Below are positions 10,681 to 22,101 of a stretch of DNA of 64,000 nt, piece by piece. This DNA comes from Tritrichomonas musculus (taxonomy: Eukaryota > Parabasalia > Tritrichomonadida > Tritrichomonadidae): contig JAPFFF010000035.1 of NCBI GenBank assembly GCA_039105265.1, positions 372,001 to 436,000 of the forward strand. The letters run 5' to 3'. A model generated the notes under the pieces. That model was not told where the DNA came from. It made no database searches and saw only the letters and a program-made list of their open reading frames with translations. The position numbers and the translations under genes are program-made. Positions within the stretch are counted from its first letter, which is position 1. The number at the start of each line of letters is the position of its first letter.

Positions 10681-11765
10681 GTGGCTGATTGCAATTTCAT
10701 TAACAATTCTGCAATGATTTACCCTTCCGAATACAGTTCTTACTTCTCAACACGAGTATACGGAGGCGCCCTCTATTCACGCAGAGTAAGTCACTCTTTG
10801 AAATGCGTCAATTGCGTTTTCATAGATAACTTAGTGCTAATTAAAGAAAACAAAGAAAAGGGATTTGCAGGAGCCATTTATCTCACAAATGACACTTTTG
10901 ATAGTTGCACATTTAAAGACAATTCTGCATACAATGGCGGAGACATAAGATTTGACCAGATAATAAATACATGTTTGATAATCACAAGGTGCAGCTTTCA
11001 AATTGGACTCTCTAAAAAACAAAAAATAATATCAATGATTCACATCTGTACGAGTTCAAACTTATCTATACCAAATTTGTTCACATACAACAAAGTTGAA
11101 ACATTTCTTCTTATTTGTTTGATGGTGAAATTGAACCAAGTACATCAACACTTAAATTCAAATTCAATCAAAATTGCATGACACCATTTAATAAAGCATT
11201 CTAAAAACTATTGTTATTCGATGAAAACGGTCTAAAAGAAGTTACTTTCAATGATGCCTTCCAATCTGACTGTAGCGATTTTACAATACCTCCAATACCA
11301 ATATTCACAGAAACTCCAACGCCAATTATGACATTGATTCCTACTAAAATAAAGACACCAAGTCTTACAAGATCATTGACACCAACTAAAACAAGATCAA
11401 TGACATTAGCACCTACCAAGTCAATATCATTAGCTCCTACTAAGTCATTTATACCAACTGCTACAAGGACTTAAACACCAACAAAGACAATGATTACTCA
11501 TACAGAAGATATTAAGACACCAAGCCAAAGCATTCCAATTGTCACACATACATAGTAACTTGCTGTAATTGATGATAATACAAATCAAGAATCAAAAAAT
11601 GATAAAAAAGAAATCCATATAATTTACCTTTTCCTGATCGGTGTCATGCTTTTCCAAATCGTTCTTATTGTGATGTTTTTTTTTTTTTTAATTGTTACAA
11701 TTAAATCAAAAAAAAAGAAAGAAACTGATATAATTGATAGATCATTACTTGATAGTTTGGCTTAA
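10681..11765 (+). pseudogene. Broken Pmp-like surface protein gene
   Basis: The first frame (10681-11181, no ATG) carries several units of the type CxFxNNxA with GGA/GGD turns (YGGALYS, GFAGAIY, YNGGDIR), as in chlamydial-like polymorphic membrane proteins known as a surface family in trichomonads. A second frame (11211-11474) gives a Thr/Pro-rich stalk (TPTKTRS and APTKS repeats). The frame then resumes after stops with a hydrophobic segment of about 23 residues (YLFLIGVMLFQIVLIVMFF) followed by a basic cytoplasmic tail ending at the TAA near 11763. The layout of beta-helix repeats, stalk, membrane anchor and short tail is that of a type I surface protein. At least three breaks and a missing 5' end make it a pseudogene. 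Confidence 0.7.
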
Positions 11766-11955
11766 ATAAACAAAAATAACATTTCTCGATATATTATTTA
11801 TTAAGAATCTCAAAATATTTCTCATCTTTTGAATCTCGATATATTTAGCTTTTTATTTATTTCAATTGCACAAAGGAAATCGATTTCTCGATTATTCGAA
11901 TTTTCTTAACGTCTTTTTTTTTCAGTGACATCATTTTATACCTGCCTGTATGAAT

Positions 11956-13823
11956 TTAAATTAAATCTTTGCAATCCATATCATCATTTGTATCAATTAC
12001 TCTTCCATTTGTTCCATATACGTCATTAATAATAAATTCTTCAATTTCTAAAAATTATCTTCTCTGAAGCATGTTATATAAACATCTAGTCCACTCTCTA
12101 CAATTAATTCAATATTGTCTCTGATTGCATCACAAATAATTTTATAAGGGGTTGTTAAATCATAAGGACCAATACGTACTGATAGTGGCATACCGTTTGG
12201 TCTAATTAAGATACTAATTGATATATCTGTTAATAAGCATAATAATGGAGGTGTATCTACTTCCTGTCTAAATGGATTATCTGCCTTTTGACTACATATC
12301 AATTCGAAGTTAATAGGTGCAAGACTTGAAAGACCTTGTTGATATGTTCCATCTGTTTCAGTAGGAAGACCTATGAAGAATGAGGGCCTATCATTTGGAT
12401 AATAGCCTGTTGTATTTTCATTATACTGATTCTCATTAGCTAGACTTGCAATAACCTCTTAATTAAATCCATTTTGCTCTCCATTCATGTTCATTGCATT
12501 CTGACAATATTCGAGGAACTCTGGATACTTACCATTAGTACCAAATGCTTTAGCAGGAATATTATTGTAATTACCACATTTCATTTGAAATGCTTCAAAC
12601 ATCGGATTCTTGAAGTATGTCTTATGCGTATGCTTGAGTGGGAATAAGCAAAACATACTATCTACAAAATTAGGTGTAATAGTAATAGTTGCTTTATCTT
12701 GTTCATTATTAAGAGGTCTTGTACAAGTGTAAAATGACATTATCTGTGTTGGGAATGTAAGTGGATGTTGAGGGTTAGCATATCTTTGAACAAGTGCTGT
12801 ATATACAGATTCATGAATACCAAAACAAGGTATAATACTCGCACATTCTTCAATGGAATAATCAACAACACTCCAAGTTCTCCAATCACTGTAAATAGTT
12901 CGGTCAACTCTTTCCTTAGTCTTGTTAGCTCCTGCATATTCATATGCTCCTCCATGATTTTCACCAACAGGTGGAAGATTGTCGGGGTGATTAATCTTAT
13001 CCATTGCTATTTTTTCGGTACTTGTCCACATCCATATTGGTTCTCCAATAGGTCGAAATTCATTGGTAATTTCATCAACATTGAAGTCTTTCATTATATG
13101 TGGATTAGCAACCAAGCTCTTTTCAAAACCAACTGGACAATATACCATACCAGCTGTTGAAAAGTAAAGACGTAATTCGATTTTACCTGCAAATGCTGGC
13201 AAGTACTTGATATTAGATAAAGGTAGGAATCGTCGCAAATCAATCTTTAATCTAATTGTTTCAGTAACAGAAGTCACATCTTTGTTAAGATTTGCAACAA
13301 AACCACATCTCCTTCCATGAGTATCATTCCAAATATCCTTATGTCTTGCTTTACTATATATATCAGCTCTTTTAGTAACTTCATTTGCGCAACATGCAGT
13401 TAAAAAGGATTCTTCACATCCAAAGTTCTGGGTATAAAGTGTCATACCATTAGCTACAATTTCATACTTCTCAACAGCATCTCGAGCATCCTTAAAACCA
13501 AACCATACCTTACCAAAATTATAACCACTGACATTTTCTAGATCACTTAGAATTGGATGGTCTATTTTTATCATCACTTTCATATCTGCTCGAATAAAAT
13601 CATTATATATATCAGCAGTATTATGAGTATTAGGAGAGATAATACATGTTGTATATGAACCACTCTTAATTGGTGGTGATGGTGAATACGAAGTTTGTGG
13701 ATTTAATGAGTATGCCTTATTAGTATCACTAAGTGCTATGCAATTATCGACAACATCAAAATATGATGCAATCTGAGTACAAACCTCTGCTGAGGTTCTC
13801 ATATAGGATTCCTTATTAAGCAT
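11956..13823 (-). pseudogene. Major capsid protein gene remnant of element A
   Basis: The largest open piece (12459-13823) and a downstream piece together span about 620 codons, close to the 629 residues of the capsid candidate in element C. Shared features with that protein include an N-proximal stretch on filament-like GFKDA/GFKNA with YEIVANG/CRFWIND, a middle FTQIGRP or EFRPIGEP segment, and placement next to the small hydrophobic protein gene. In Mavericks the major capsid is a double jelly-roll protein forming the icosahedral shell. The assignment rests on size, position and this weak similarity. It is broken, with few breaks. Confidence 0.65.
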
Positions 13824-13840
13824 TTTAGATGGAAAAAAAC

Positions 13841-14355
13841 TTACATCATATCTTCAAATATGCGATTTCTCCTACCAATAGGTCTCATAGGTATATATTG
13901 AGGTTGTTGTTCTTCTTCATATTGTTGTGGCGGTTCTTCAGGAACATACTGTTGTCTTGGTTTACTCATCCTTTTATCAACAACCTCCTTTATCATACGT
14001 CTCTGTTCTTTCTTCTCTCGACTTATCTTCATTTCTTCACCTAGTGATTTTAGCTGTTTTAGTATTTCCTCATTCACAGTAGGGTCATAAACTTGGCTTT
14101 ATTGAGTTTTTCGAGGTTTTGGAGGTTTTCGTGCAGCTTTCGAACTTAATGGCTTTCTTGGCTTTTCTTCAAGTTCCTCATGTTCTTCACTATTTGAGTT
14201 TTCTTGATATTCTCGAGTTATTGGAGTTTTTCGCTGTTTTACAATATACTTGTCTTTGGTTTTTGTAGGTAAAACTTCCCAATCTGGGTCATCCCTTCCA
14301 TTTAGCTATCTATGAATAACTGCAAGTCTCTTAGAACCTGTTAGATGTTTTGACA
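13841..14355 (-). pseudogene. Basic, charged protein gene remnant of element A
   Basis: A short gene region just upstream of the capsid gene, encoding Lys/Arg/Glu-rich sequence with a PRQQYVPEEPPQQYEEE segment near its end. The basic, proline-rich composition would suit a DNA-binding or core protein, but I do not recognise the family. It is broken. Confidence 0.45.
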
Positions 14356-14404
14356 TTTAAAATAAACAAAAAAGTCCATAAATTTAGTTTTTTTTGAGTT
14401 TTCA

Positions 14405-14860
14405 TTAAATGTAGGTTCTCGCCCGATTGTTGGTAGTAAATTCACTCTCTTGTAATGATCTAGACGAAAATGTTGGCTTTTCAAGAGGTGCTCCAACTGA
14501 TTCACCTTTTGCAGTTTTATTAATTGATGATAAGGCAGTTTTCACTTTTCCATCTGGGACATATTGTAATGCTGTGTCAGCTATATTTGCTAATCTATTT
14601 CTTGTTTTATCGCTCAAGAAGCTTTCACCAAGACCTCTCGCAACTGAACCAATAACACCAGCATGCTTGGTTAATCCACCTGCTGAAGCATCTAATAGTT
14701 TACTTGCAAGACCTCCAGAAAAACTATCTGCTGCTCCCATTAATAACTTACCGCCTAGTCCTACTCCTCCTTTTATTATCTCTTGCCATGGAGAAAATTG
14801 TTGCTTTTTGGAATAATTTGGCTTCCAATAATCTTCTACTGAATGACGTTCAATTCCCAT
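14405..14860 (-). CDS. Small hydrophobic virion protein candidate (element A)
   Basis: A 151-residue open frame. Residues about 25-110 are Gly/Ala-rich and hydrophobic (GGVGLGGKLLMGAADSF, GGLASKLLDASAGG, HAGVIGSVARGLGESF), forming likely amphipathic helices. The start MGIERHSVEDYWKP is polar. Element C has a similar small Gly/Ala-rich protein next to its capsid gene (49808-50113). By analogy with adenovirus pVI-like minor proteins it may be a membrane-active or core protein of the particle; this is inference from composition and position only. It lies between the capsid-side genes and the ATPase and is the nearest gene to the MULE-like insertion. Confidence 0.55.
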   Translation of the reverse strand: MGIERHSVEDYWKPNYSKKQQFSPWQEIIKGGVGLGGKLLMGAADSFSGGLASKLLDASAGGLTKHAGVIGSVARGLGESFLSDKTRNRLANIADTALQYVPDGKVKTALSSINKTAKGESVGAPLEKPTFSSRSLQESEFTTNNRARTYI

Positions 14861-14878
14861 TTTTAAAAAATTAAAAAT

Positions 14879-16090
14879 AAAGATCTCTTCCCGAAAAATT
14901 GAGAGGGGAAATTCCCGTCCTAAACTCCAAAAAATATTCCCGGGAATTATAAAAAATATGAAAAAAAAAAAAAAATAAATAAATTTTTTTGACCAATTAA
15001 CCTTTGAAAATAATCCCTTTTTTTAAAAAAAATAATTGAAAATATTCAATGCATTTTTTAATTTTTATTTAATTTTTTCATATTAAACCACAACTTTTTC
15101 TTAACTTCCCATTATCTCAAGCCATTTTATAATTCAAAAAAATAAACTTTTTCTGAACTTCCCCATTTCCCCAACTTTTTCCCAGATCAAAAAGTTTAAC
15201 TTTTTCATACAAATTTCAATACTTCCCCATTCCAGAGAATGGGGAAATGGGGAAATGGGGAATTTTAGAAAAAGTTAAACTTTTTGATTTATAAAATAGT
15301 CCTAGAAAACCTTTTGATTACTATTTTGCTTTTAAAACTATAAACTTTAAAAAGCAAAATTCAAGTAACTAAAGCAAGACGCAATAATTTTTCTGCTAAA
15401 TCAACACAAAAATCATTTAAGTGTTGAAAAATCCGTCTTTAACTCTTTTACAATCAAGTATATTCACCATACTCAAAGCAAAGCCAAGAATTGATCTGAA
15501 TTATATATTAAATTTTGCTCATTCTGAAATTAATATATGTTCTGTTAACGAAATAAGCTTTTATAGAAGTAAAAAAAATATTTTATATAAAACATTTTAT
15601 ATTTATGGATTTTCCTTTTCCTCTATTTTTGCAATTTGGTAAAATAACTTGTATGATACAATTTTTCATTAAAAAAACACTTTGTTAATAATAAAATAAT
15701 GGGTTTTGAGTTGTATTTTAAAATGAATGATTAGTACTTTAACTTTTTATATAACTATTTTTTTCTTTAATTCAATTTATAATAGCTTAATTGTTCATTC
15801 TTTTTCATAAGAAAATATAAAATCTCTAGTTCGATTCATATTAACCATATTTTTTTTTTATAAAAAATTTCAAATTCATGAAAAAATTATGTATTTCGCA
15901 GGTATATTATTAGAAAAGCATTTCTTTATAAAAATTTCAAAATATTTATTATTTTTCTTTTAGAAATGCCTTTCTCAGGTATATTTTATGTGATTTAAAT
16001 TCAATTTTTTTCTTTTCAAAAAGTTCATTCCCCAACTTTTTTCGAAATTCCCACCCCAGGATGCAATTTTTTTTTCGGGAAGAGATCTTT
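14879..16090. mobile_element. MULE-like non-autonomous transposon, 1.2 kb
   Basis: The ends are AAAGATCTCTTCCCGAAAAA on the left and its reverse complement on the right. Directly outside both ends is the 10-base duplication AATTAAAAAT (14869-14878 and 16091-16100). Target duplications of 9-11 bp are the hallmark of Mutator-like elements. The inside is AT-rich with unusual C/G-run patches, including a tandem AATGGGGA array at about 15236-15261 that faces a TTCCCCATT patch and can fold back on it. No transposase: the frame at 15421-15642 is weak. It landed in the short gap between the ATPase and small hydrophobic protein genes of element A, so it is younger than that element. Confidence 0.85.
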
Positions 16091-16099
16091 AATTAAAAA

Positions 16100-16966
16100 T
16101 TATTCGAAATAGTACTTATTAGCAGAAATATTCATTACGAATTTTTCATGTGGTTCTTTATGTTGTAAGTATTCAGCTACTGTCTACTTAGTATTTAATG
16201 AGTTATTTGTTTGTTGCAACAAGCTAGTAAAATCTTCCTCACTATATCCTGTATAACATATTATATCTGTTGCTAACCTTTTCGCATTCATATGAACAAA
16301 TCGAATAGTTTGGATAGCCATGATACATTTTAAATTATAGTGTCTTGTCTTGGTTAACAACTTGATAAATTCACTATTACCATTCTTTAATAAATCACTA
16401 CCTGCACAATCATCTAGTATCAATAATGTGTTATATGGATATGATGATGTTTCATATTTGACTAACTTATTGGCTATATATATAATTTTATCATTGAGCT
16501 CATTTAAATGATGCTTCTCAATGAGCCTCCTCATTTCGTCATTGGTCTCTTTCATTCGAGATAATACATATTTGGCAATTGCATAATACTTTATCTTTCT
16601 TCGAAAATGTCTTTTAAGATAACTCATTAATTCTCTTCCATTTACATAATCGATTCTTGATTGTATCTGTTTATTAAGTGTTTCAGCTGTTTTATCCATT
16701 TTACCAGAGCTTGAGCAAAATATTATCTTTTGGTAGTATGGATGTTTAAACAACCTCTCTGTTATCATAATATGTCTCCATATCCAAAAACTTTTACCAG
16801 CACCTGGTTTACCAATTAAAAAGTATATACCATTTGTGCTAAAAGGATAATCAGGTGATAATGGTTTAATCAAAGCACCATCTATCTCTTTCATGTTCTT
16901 CCGTAAGGTTTCTTTAATCAATGTTTCTACTTTATTTATTAGTTCTGCACTTGGGGGTTCATCCAT
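16100..16966 (-). pseudogene. Packaging ATPase gene remnant of element A
   Basis: Encodes an A32/FtsK-HerA-type genome-packaging ATPase close to the intact 288-residue copy in element B. The Walker A motif is GKPGAGKS (FLIGKPGAGKSFWIW) and Walker B is LLILDDC, followed by the arginine-rich sensor stretch LLTKTRHYNLKCIMAIQT. It would pump element DNA into capsids. It starts 10 bp from the integrase gene, so the two were probably expressed together or from tightly spaced promoters. The copy is broken near its end. Confidence 0.85.
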
Positions 16967-16976
16967 TTACAAATTT

Positions 16977-18131
16977 TTAAATGTATTTCATAATTTTATC
17001 TGGTATTGGTTTGCCCTCAACCTTTTGACCTGCTTTAATTTGGCGTTCATAATTTTTCTTTTGTTCCAACCAATATTGTCTTTCTGTTGTACCAAGTACT
17101 AATGGATTACCTCTCCTTACATCTCTAATGGTTTGTCTAGCAAAGGCATCGTCACCTTCGACTCCTTCCCATTTTAAATCATACTTACCAGTATCTTCAT
17201 CAAAGTTATATATTCGTTCAATAATACCTTCTTTTCCTTCATTTAGTCTTTCAGCTACTTTAATCCTTTTGTCTCTTGTCCTTAACAACCTATATCCAGG
17301 GAATGAACTAGTTGAACCATCTTTGGACCTGACCACAAACTGGTTACCTTTTTGCGAGTCAACTATATAAGACTCATTGGACAAATTACTTCTTCTTTTA
17401 CCAAATGGTTCTTTTTCGAGTACTAACCTGACCTTCTCACCTGGATTAAAATGGTATGGATTAATGCGTGCATTCTTTTGTATGTACTTTATTTCATCCT
17501 CTGGAGTAATATCATTAGGTGCTTTATTATCTAAAGACCTATGAGGAGAGTTGTTATATATGTTGACCAAATCATGCATCTCCTTTGGTTGAATAAACCT
17601 ATTTTCACCAATAGCATCTCTTATAGTTCTCATAAACCTATTAATAATGCCAAGTACATTATGGTTATTCTCAGTAGTTGTTCGGTATTTTATGTTCTTC
17701 TCTCTCATGAAGTCTAAGACAGTTGATGATAAATATGCTGCATCCTCATCACTTGTTATCGAATATACATGAGGTACATCATTAACAAATTTATGAAGTG
17801 CTGTTAATACTTCTCTTGCTCCTTTACCATTCATAGGATATGCATATGCTTTTCTGGTGTTGATATTGATGAACATTAGATAATTCAACCCACATGCCTC
17901 TTTATTATTAATGAAGGTATCCATTTGATAACCATGAGGATGTTTGGATACAATAGGTATATATTGTGCTTTAGGTACTCTCTTATCATGTACTACTCTT
18001 TCATCAAAGTATTTCTTTGCTTCGTCTTCATTTAGATTCTCTTGTTTTGCCATGCTAAGGTATTTGTCCAAGGTCTTCCATTTAGCTTTGTTGTATAATT
18101 TTTCATATGGGTTTGGTTCTTCTTTACTCAT
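16977..18131 (-). CDS. Retroviral-like integrase of Maverick element A
   Basis: A full-length 384-residue frame. The central rve-type catalytic core begins at YQMDTFIN and includes the strand LNYLMFININTRKAYAYPM, the SITSDEDAAYL segment and the helix GIINRFMRTIRDAIGENR. A basic SH3-like region follows (GEKVRLVLEKEPFGKR), then a C-terminal chromodomain-like patch (KYDLKWEGVEG). It would cut and join the element ends to chromosomal DNA. It is a close relative of the integrase in element B. It has few or no breaks, unlike its neighbours. Confidence 0.9.
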   Translation of the reverse strand: MSKEEPNPYEKLYNKAKWKTLDKYLSMAKQENLNEDEAKKYFDERVVHDKRVPKAQYIPIVSKHPHGYQMDTFINNKEACGLNYLMFININTRKAYAYPMNGKGAREVLTALHKFVNDVPHVYSITSDEDAAYLSSTVLDFMREKNIKYRTTTENNHNVLGIINRFMRTIRDAIGENRFIQPKEMHDLVNIYNNSPHRSLDNKAPNDITPEDEIKYIQKNARINPYHFNPGEKVRLVLEKEPFGKRRSNLSNESYIVDSQKGNQFVVRSKDGSTSSFPGYRLLRTRDKRIKVAERLNEGKEGIIERIYNFDEDTGKYDLKWEGVEGDDAFARQTIRDVRRGNPLVLGTTERQYWLEQKKNYERQIKAGQKVEGKPIPDKIMKYI

Positions 18132-18137
18132 TTATTT

Positions 18138-19131
18138 TTAAATAAACATCTTATCGTATTGAAGGAATTGCATTTCGATAACAAATGAATCTTTAGGAGG
18201 TAGTTTGGTTGGACAATTATAATGTGCATCACTATAGAAGTCTATCCAAAACCTTTGGTCCATTGAGTTTAACTTGAAGTACTTAATCGGACTATATTCA
18301 ACATCACTATCTCCAATATAGTTATGTAATGCTTGTTCACCATTAGATGAATATATTTTACATGGATGTCTGTCCCATACATTATCAAATACCATCCTCT
18401 TACTTAAAGCTAAATACTTCTTAGGGTTATTTTGATAAGCTCCTGTGCCTATATTAAATACATCTGCAAAGTCCTCATTCCAATCACCAATTTGGAAAAA
18501 ATTGATAAATTGTCTTGAATCTTCCTATATATTATCATTATTTTTGATATATATAATTTCATGAAAACCATCTTTATCATAATATCCATCTGTTTGTATA
18601 TCTCGATATGCAATTAATGAATTATTTTGGGAAAATGCATTTCCATTTCCATATGCAAGATTTCATCGCGGTGTTGACAGCATCAAAGAACCCTCTTAAG
18701 TCCCCTTCCTCTGACACCCAATCAATAACATCAAAATTTGCTATCCATTTCCAAGTAGGCTCTTTTGCATTTTCTTCTTTGAGGTCGTCCTGGTAGAATT
18801 TATCAAGTAGTTCTTGAGTGAAAATAGGGTCGTTTATATTTCCTCCATTTAAAACAAAGTAGGATTTTTGTACTTTAAATATAGTCACATTAAATTCTAA
18901 TTTGCGTCTTCTCTTAATGATATGTGCTGAACGAACGCCAACAATAGATTCCCCTTTGTTTGCAGTTGACCATTCTGGTGGGAAATTATACCAATATCTA
19001 TTAAACTTAGCTTTATCATGTTGAGCATCCTCAAGGAAGTAGGCTATTTCGATTGGAAGAGGTGTATTACCATCATTAACTATATTATCTCGATTAGGAT
19101 ATAGAGAGTTAACACTTGGTGGTAATTCCAT
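18138..19131 (-). pseudogene. Penton-like minor capsid gene remnant of element A
   Basis: Spans the length of the intact 319-residue gene of element B and matches it at both ends: SLYPNRDNIVND and YFLEDAQHDKAKFNRYWYNFPPEW near the start, and FDNVWDRHPCKIYSS with SMDQRFWIDFYS near the end. In Mavericks the gene between protease and integrase is commonly the single jelly-roll penton protein; this assignment is by position and length, because jelly-roll structure cannot be seen directly. It is broken in several places in the middle. Confidence 0.65.
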
Positions 19132-19152
19132 TTCGAGTTGAATAAAAAGTCT

Positions 19153-19824
19153 TTATTTATATACAACACCTGTTTCTAATTCATTGTTTTGAAGTTCTCG
19201 AAGTATTCTCTTTCTAATATCTGGTATATTGCGTTGTTTAAACTTACCATCTCCTTCATGCAAAAAGGTACGACAAGATTCCATTAGAAACACTCCACAA
19301 TCCTTGTTATTCTTTTGACTAGGTACATCATAATATTTTGCTTTTAACTTACCTGTTGCGAAAATATCGATATACTTATTAAGTGTCTTTACCTCTGGTG
19401 CCATTGACTTATTCTCAGAGTCATAGCATTCGATTATTTTCTTTGGATATCGAACAATACATAAAATCCAATGTTCTCCATCTGAGCAAATGGGGACAAA
19501 TACTTTATCGTAATGTGAAAATGACTGTTTACCTGAGATAGGACTTTGCATCAGTTCATGTAATTTTTCATTATCATTAGTCTCATATGCTATAGAAAGG
19601 AGGGTATAAAATGCAGTAGGTAAAACCAATATTTTCTTTTTATCAAACTCTGCCTCATTTTGACCAGGTTGTTTATTCAATCTCTTTCCTTTGTTATATA
19701 GAAGTTTCAAGTAGTCATCAATAACATCTTCGTCTATATTTTCATCATTGACTAAACTCCTCCAATCATGAATTTTATGACGTCTTTGGTCTACTGTATA
19801 CTCTCCTGTCTTCTGTGGTGTCAT
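19153..19824 (-). CDS. Adenovirus/Ulp1-like cysteine protease of element A
   Basis: The 223-residue frame shows the C48/C5-type catalytic layout: His in GEHWILCIVRYP, Asp in IIECYDSEN, Gln in DVPSQKNNKDCGVF with the nucleophile Cys in the DCGVFLM motif. Such proteases process capsid and core precursors in adenoviruses and Polintons. The open frame of the protease is preceded on the same strand by proline-rich coding sequence, so the ATG at 19824 may not be the original start. Downstream, the penton-like gene starts 21 bp away. Confidence 0.88.
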   Translation of the reverse strand: MTPQKTGEYTVDQRRHKIHDWRSLVNDENIDEDVIDDYLKLLYNKGKRLNKQPGQNEAEFDKKKILVLPTAFYTLLSIAYETNDNEKLHELMQSPISGKQSFSHYDKVFVPICSDGEHWILCIVRYPKKIIECYDSENKSMAPEVKTLNKYIDIFATGKLKAKYYDVPSQKNNKDCGVFLMESCRTFLHEGDGKFKQRNIPDIRKRILRELQNNELETGVVYK

Positions 19825-20319
19825 ACGGGGTTTTCTTGGAGGAGGAGGACTAGTACCTCGAGAGGTATGTGATGATGGAAACTGTGGAGGTGGTGATGAA
19901 GGAGGAGGAGGTGGTGGAGGTGGAGGTGAAGGTGGAGGTGAAGGTGAATGAGAAGGAGGAGGAAGTGGAGGTGAAGGTGAACGAGGTCATTTTGATTTTT
20001 TCTTAGGTTGTTTTGATTTTTTCTTAGGTCTATCATCATCTAAATTTGTACTACTTTGAAGTAAACGTTGAATTCTGTTTTGATTTAGATCCCTTGTTGG
20101 TGGCTCAACATTTGTGGGTCGGTTCCTACCGATTTTCCTAAGGTTAAGATGATAATCATTTCGATTTAAAGTTGGAGGTCTGGGTAATGGAGCCAATTCT
20201 GGTATATCATCTGTTTGAATACCTCTAGTTTTATATTCTTTCTTATCACTTTTCAATGTTCTTTCTTTCATCTGCTCTCTCAGTTCTCTAGCTGCTTGTT
20301 TTTCCTCCTCAGTCTTCAT
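19825..20319 (-). pseudogene. Basic and proline-rich region upstream of the protease (element A)
   Basis: The region starting at 20319 encodes a charged segment (MKTEEEKQAARELREQMKE) and a Lys-rich tail (KKKSKQPKKKSK). Between it and the protease lies a dense tract of proline and serine codons, about 19840-19990, visible in the DNA as GGAGGT/GGTGAA repeats on the plus strand. It may be the N-terminal part of the protease gene or a separate small gene. It is broken. The repetitive tract would also be a likely spot for length variation. Confidence 0.5.
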
Positions 20320-20749
20320 TCAAGATATCCTTATGTTGATAATATCATAATGTAATTTTATCTCTGTTAATATACCTTCATCTGATTCTTGGAGAGTATA
20401 TTGATATGGCTTTAATACTGTTATGTAATGCCCATGTTCATCTTTATCATCTTGATTTTTCTTAATCGCAAACACACAACCTGTAAATTTTGCTTTTGGT
20501 CTCTCTCTCTTGAGTCTATTAGCAAATTCAAGTACGTCTTTAAAAGCTATACTAGTATTTAAATATGTTTCATATAATTTTTGTAGACTTATTTGATTAT
20601 TAGAGAACTTCCATATAGTTTGACCCAAACCTCTTGTTAATCTTGCAACATCTCTATCAACTAGTTTAGGTCGAAATTTAATAGTACCTTGTAGTAGTTG
20701 TATTATATTGTTAGGTTTAGTTTGTGTACCTACATTACTTGTCAGTTAA
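20320..20749 (-). CDS. Unknown Maverick protein (element A)
   Basis: An open frame of about 140 codons with its first ATG at 20628. The residues in front of that ATG look coding (Gln/Pro-rich, then RPKLVDRDVARLTRGL), so the real start may lie further upstream. A later part has alternating hydrophobic and charged residues (FTGCVFAIKKNQDDKDEHGHYITVLKP). No family recognised. It directly abuts the basic/proline-rich region, in the same direction. Confidence 0.5.
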
Positions 20750-20786
20750 AAATCAAATAAAAGAAATAAGAAGAAGATGTTGTTTA

Positions 20787-21050
20787 TTAAAGAAGGTTAT
20801 CAAGGCTGCTGTTGATATCATCAACGTTGACCTTCATCTTTGCAAGGTCATCAATGACAGAATCGAGTTTTAAGGATAGCAGGTTGACTCTATTAAGAAC
20901 CTCATCAAGTCGTTGGTTGAGTTGATCAATTTGGAGCAACAAGTAAGTTTCAGTATGGTCTACCTTTGCTTCAAGCTTTTGCTTTTCATCCATGATTTTA
21001 GTGTTGAGCATTTCAGTGGTCAATCGTATCTTCTTATCGAGATTCATCAA
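20787..21050 (-). CDS. Small coiled-coil protein (element A)
   Basis: An 87-residue frame with clear heptads over most of its length (LLLQIDQLNQRLDEVLNRVNLLSLKLDSVIDDLAKM). It most likely forms a trimeric or dimeric coiled coil. It is the last recognisable minus-strand gene on this side of element A. The position and coiled-coil nature could suit a small structural or fibre-associated protein, but that is a guess. Confidence 0.55.
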   Translation of the reverse strand: MMNLDKKIRLTTEMLNTKIMDEKQKLEAKVDHTETYLLLQIDQLNQRLDEVLNRVNLLSLKLDSVIDDLAKMKVNVDDINSSLDNLL

Positions 21051-22092
21051 AGAAAAAAGTGAAATGACTAAATATTTTTCTATTGTTCATTTCATTTGTT
21101 TTTTTATTTTTATAAAGGGGGATCAATTTTACGATTTTACTAAAGTGAAAACTAAGTAATTTAAGTATAAAAAATGAATTAAATTAATGGAATAATATAA
21201 AAGTTAAAGAATATTCAATAAAAATTATAGTAGGGATAAAAAGATAAATGATGATTTTTAAAATTTCTGAAAAAGTTTGTATTTTTCTATTAAAAAAAAT
21301 GTGGTCGCATTCAAATTATTTTTTTCTTCATTCAATTTTTATTTATAAAAATTGAATAAAAAATTGAAAAATGTTAATATTTAAATAATTTTATCAGCTT
21401 TAGTAAATATGTATAGTTTATATTTTACTTATACTATATATTATACAAGTATATATATAAAATAAAAAACAAACTTTCTAAACTACCAAGATATATGAAT
21501 AATACAAATATTTTATCTAATTTATTTGAACGTTATTTCATATAAAGAAAAAAATAAAAAAATAAATCAATACAAATTAATAGAAAAGATATCAAGAATA
21601 ATAATAAATAATTACTAACTATACTATTCATAAATTCTGGTTTTATTAAAAATATTTCAAAAACTAAATTTTAATCATATCTTATATGTATTTAATAAAA
21701 ACTGATCAGTAAAGATATTAGAAAGCCTTTAATTTTTAATATATCTTTATGAATGTTACCAAAAAAGTTATTATATTAGCAAAAAAAGCTGAAATATTCA
21801 AATTTATTGATTATTTGTTTTTCTGAATTAAGAGATAATCTATTTTATTTAATGAAATTTAAAAATTATATAGATAAAATAATCTAATTAATAAATTAAA
21901 AATGCTCAAAATATTTCTTATGCTTGAAAAAATCTAAAAAAAAAAATATGTAGGAAATTTCTCAAAAAGTGAGTTGGAAATAGTTCAAAATTATAAATTG
22001 ATAATAATTAAAAAGTTTAATTTATAAATTTTCAAATTTTAAAATATAAAAAAGTGAGTTGGAAATAGTTCATTTTTTTTTTTTTTTTTTTT
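21051..22092. other. AT-rich spacer with a 23-bp direct repeat
   Basis: No gene seen. A segment containing GTGAGTTGGAAATAGTTCA occurs twice as a direct repeat, at about 21965-21987 and 22051-22073, with about 64 bp of AT-rich DNA between. The second copy is followed by a run of about 21 T. The direct repeat could be a footprint of recombination or of a lost insertion. Confidence 0.45.
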
Positions 22093-22101
22093 GAATAAAC
22101 G

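Noticed and set aside
11766-11955. Terminal inverted repeat of element A
   Set aside because: No inverted match to this stretch was found between 21 and 24 kb, and there is no AGTAGT tip. The ends of element A seem lost.
12765-13160. Plus-strand gene overlapping the element A capsid remnant
   Set aside because: It is an opposite-strand shadow of the capsid coding sequence, with no independent start signal or family.
19840-20000. Tandem repeat array or CRISPR-like repeat
   Set aside because: The GGAGGT/GGTGAA pattern is a proline-codon tract in a coding region, without spacers.
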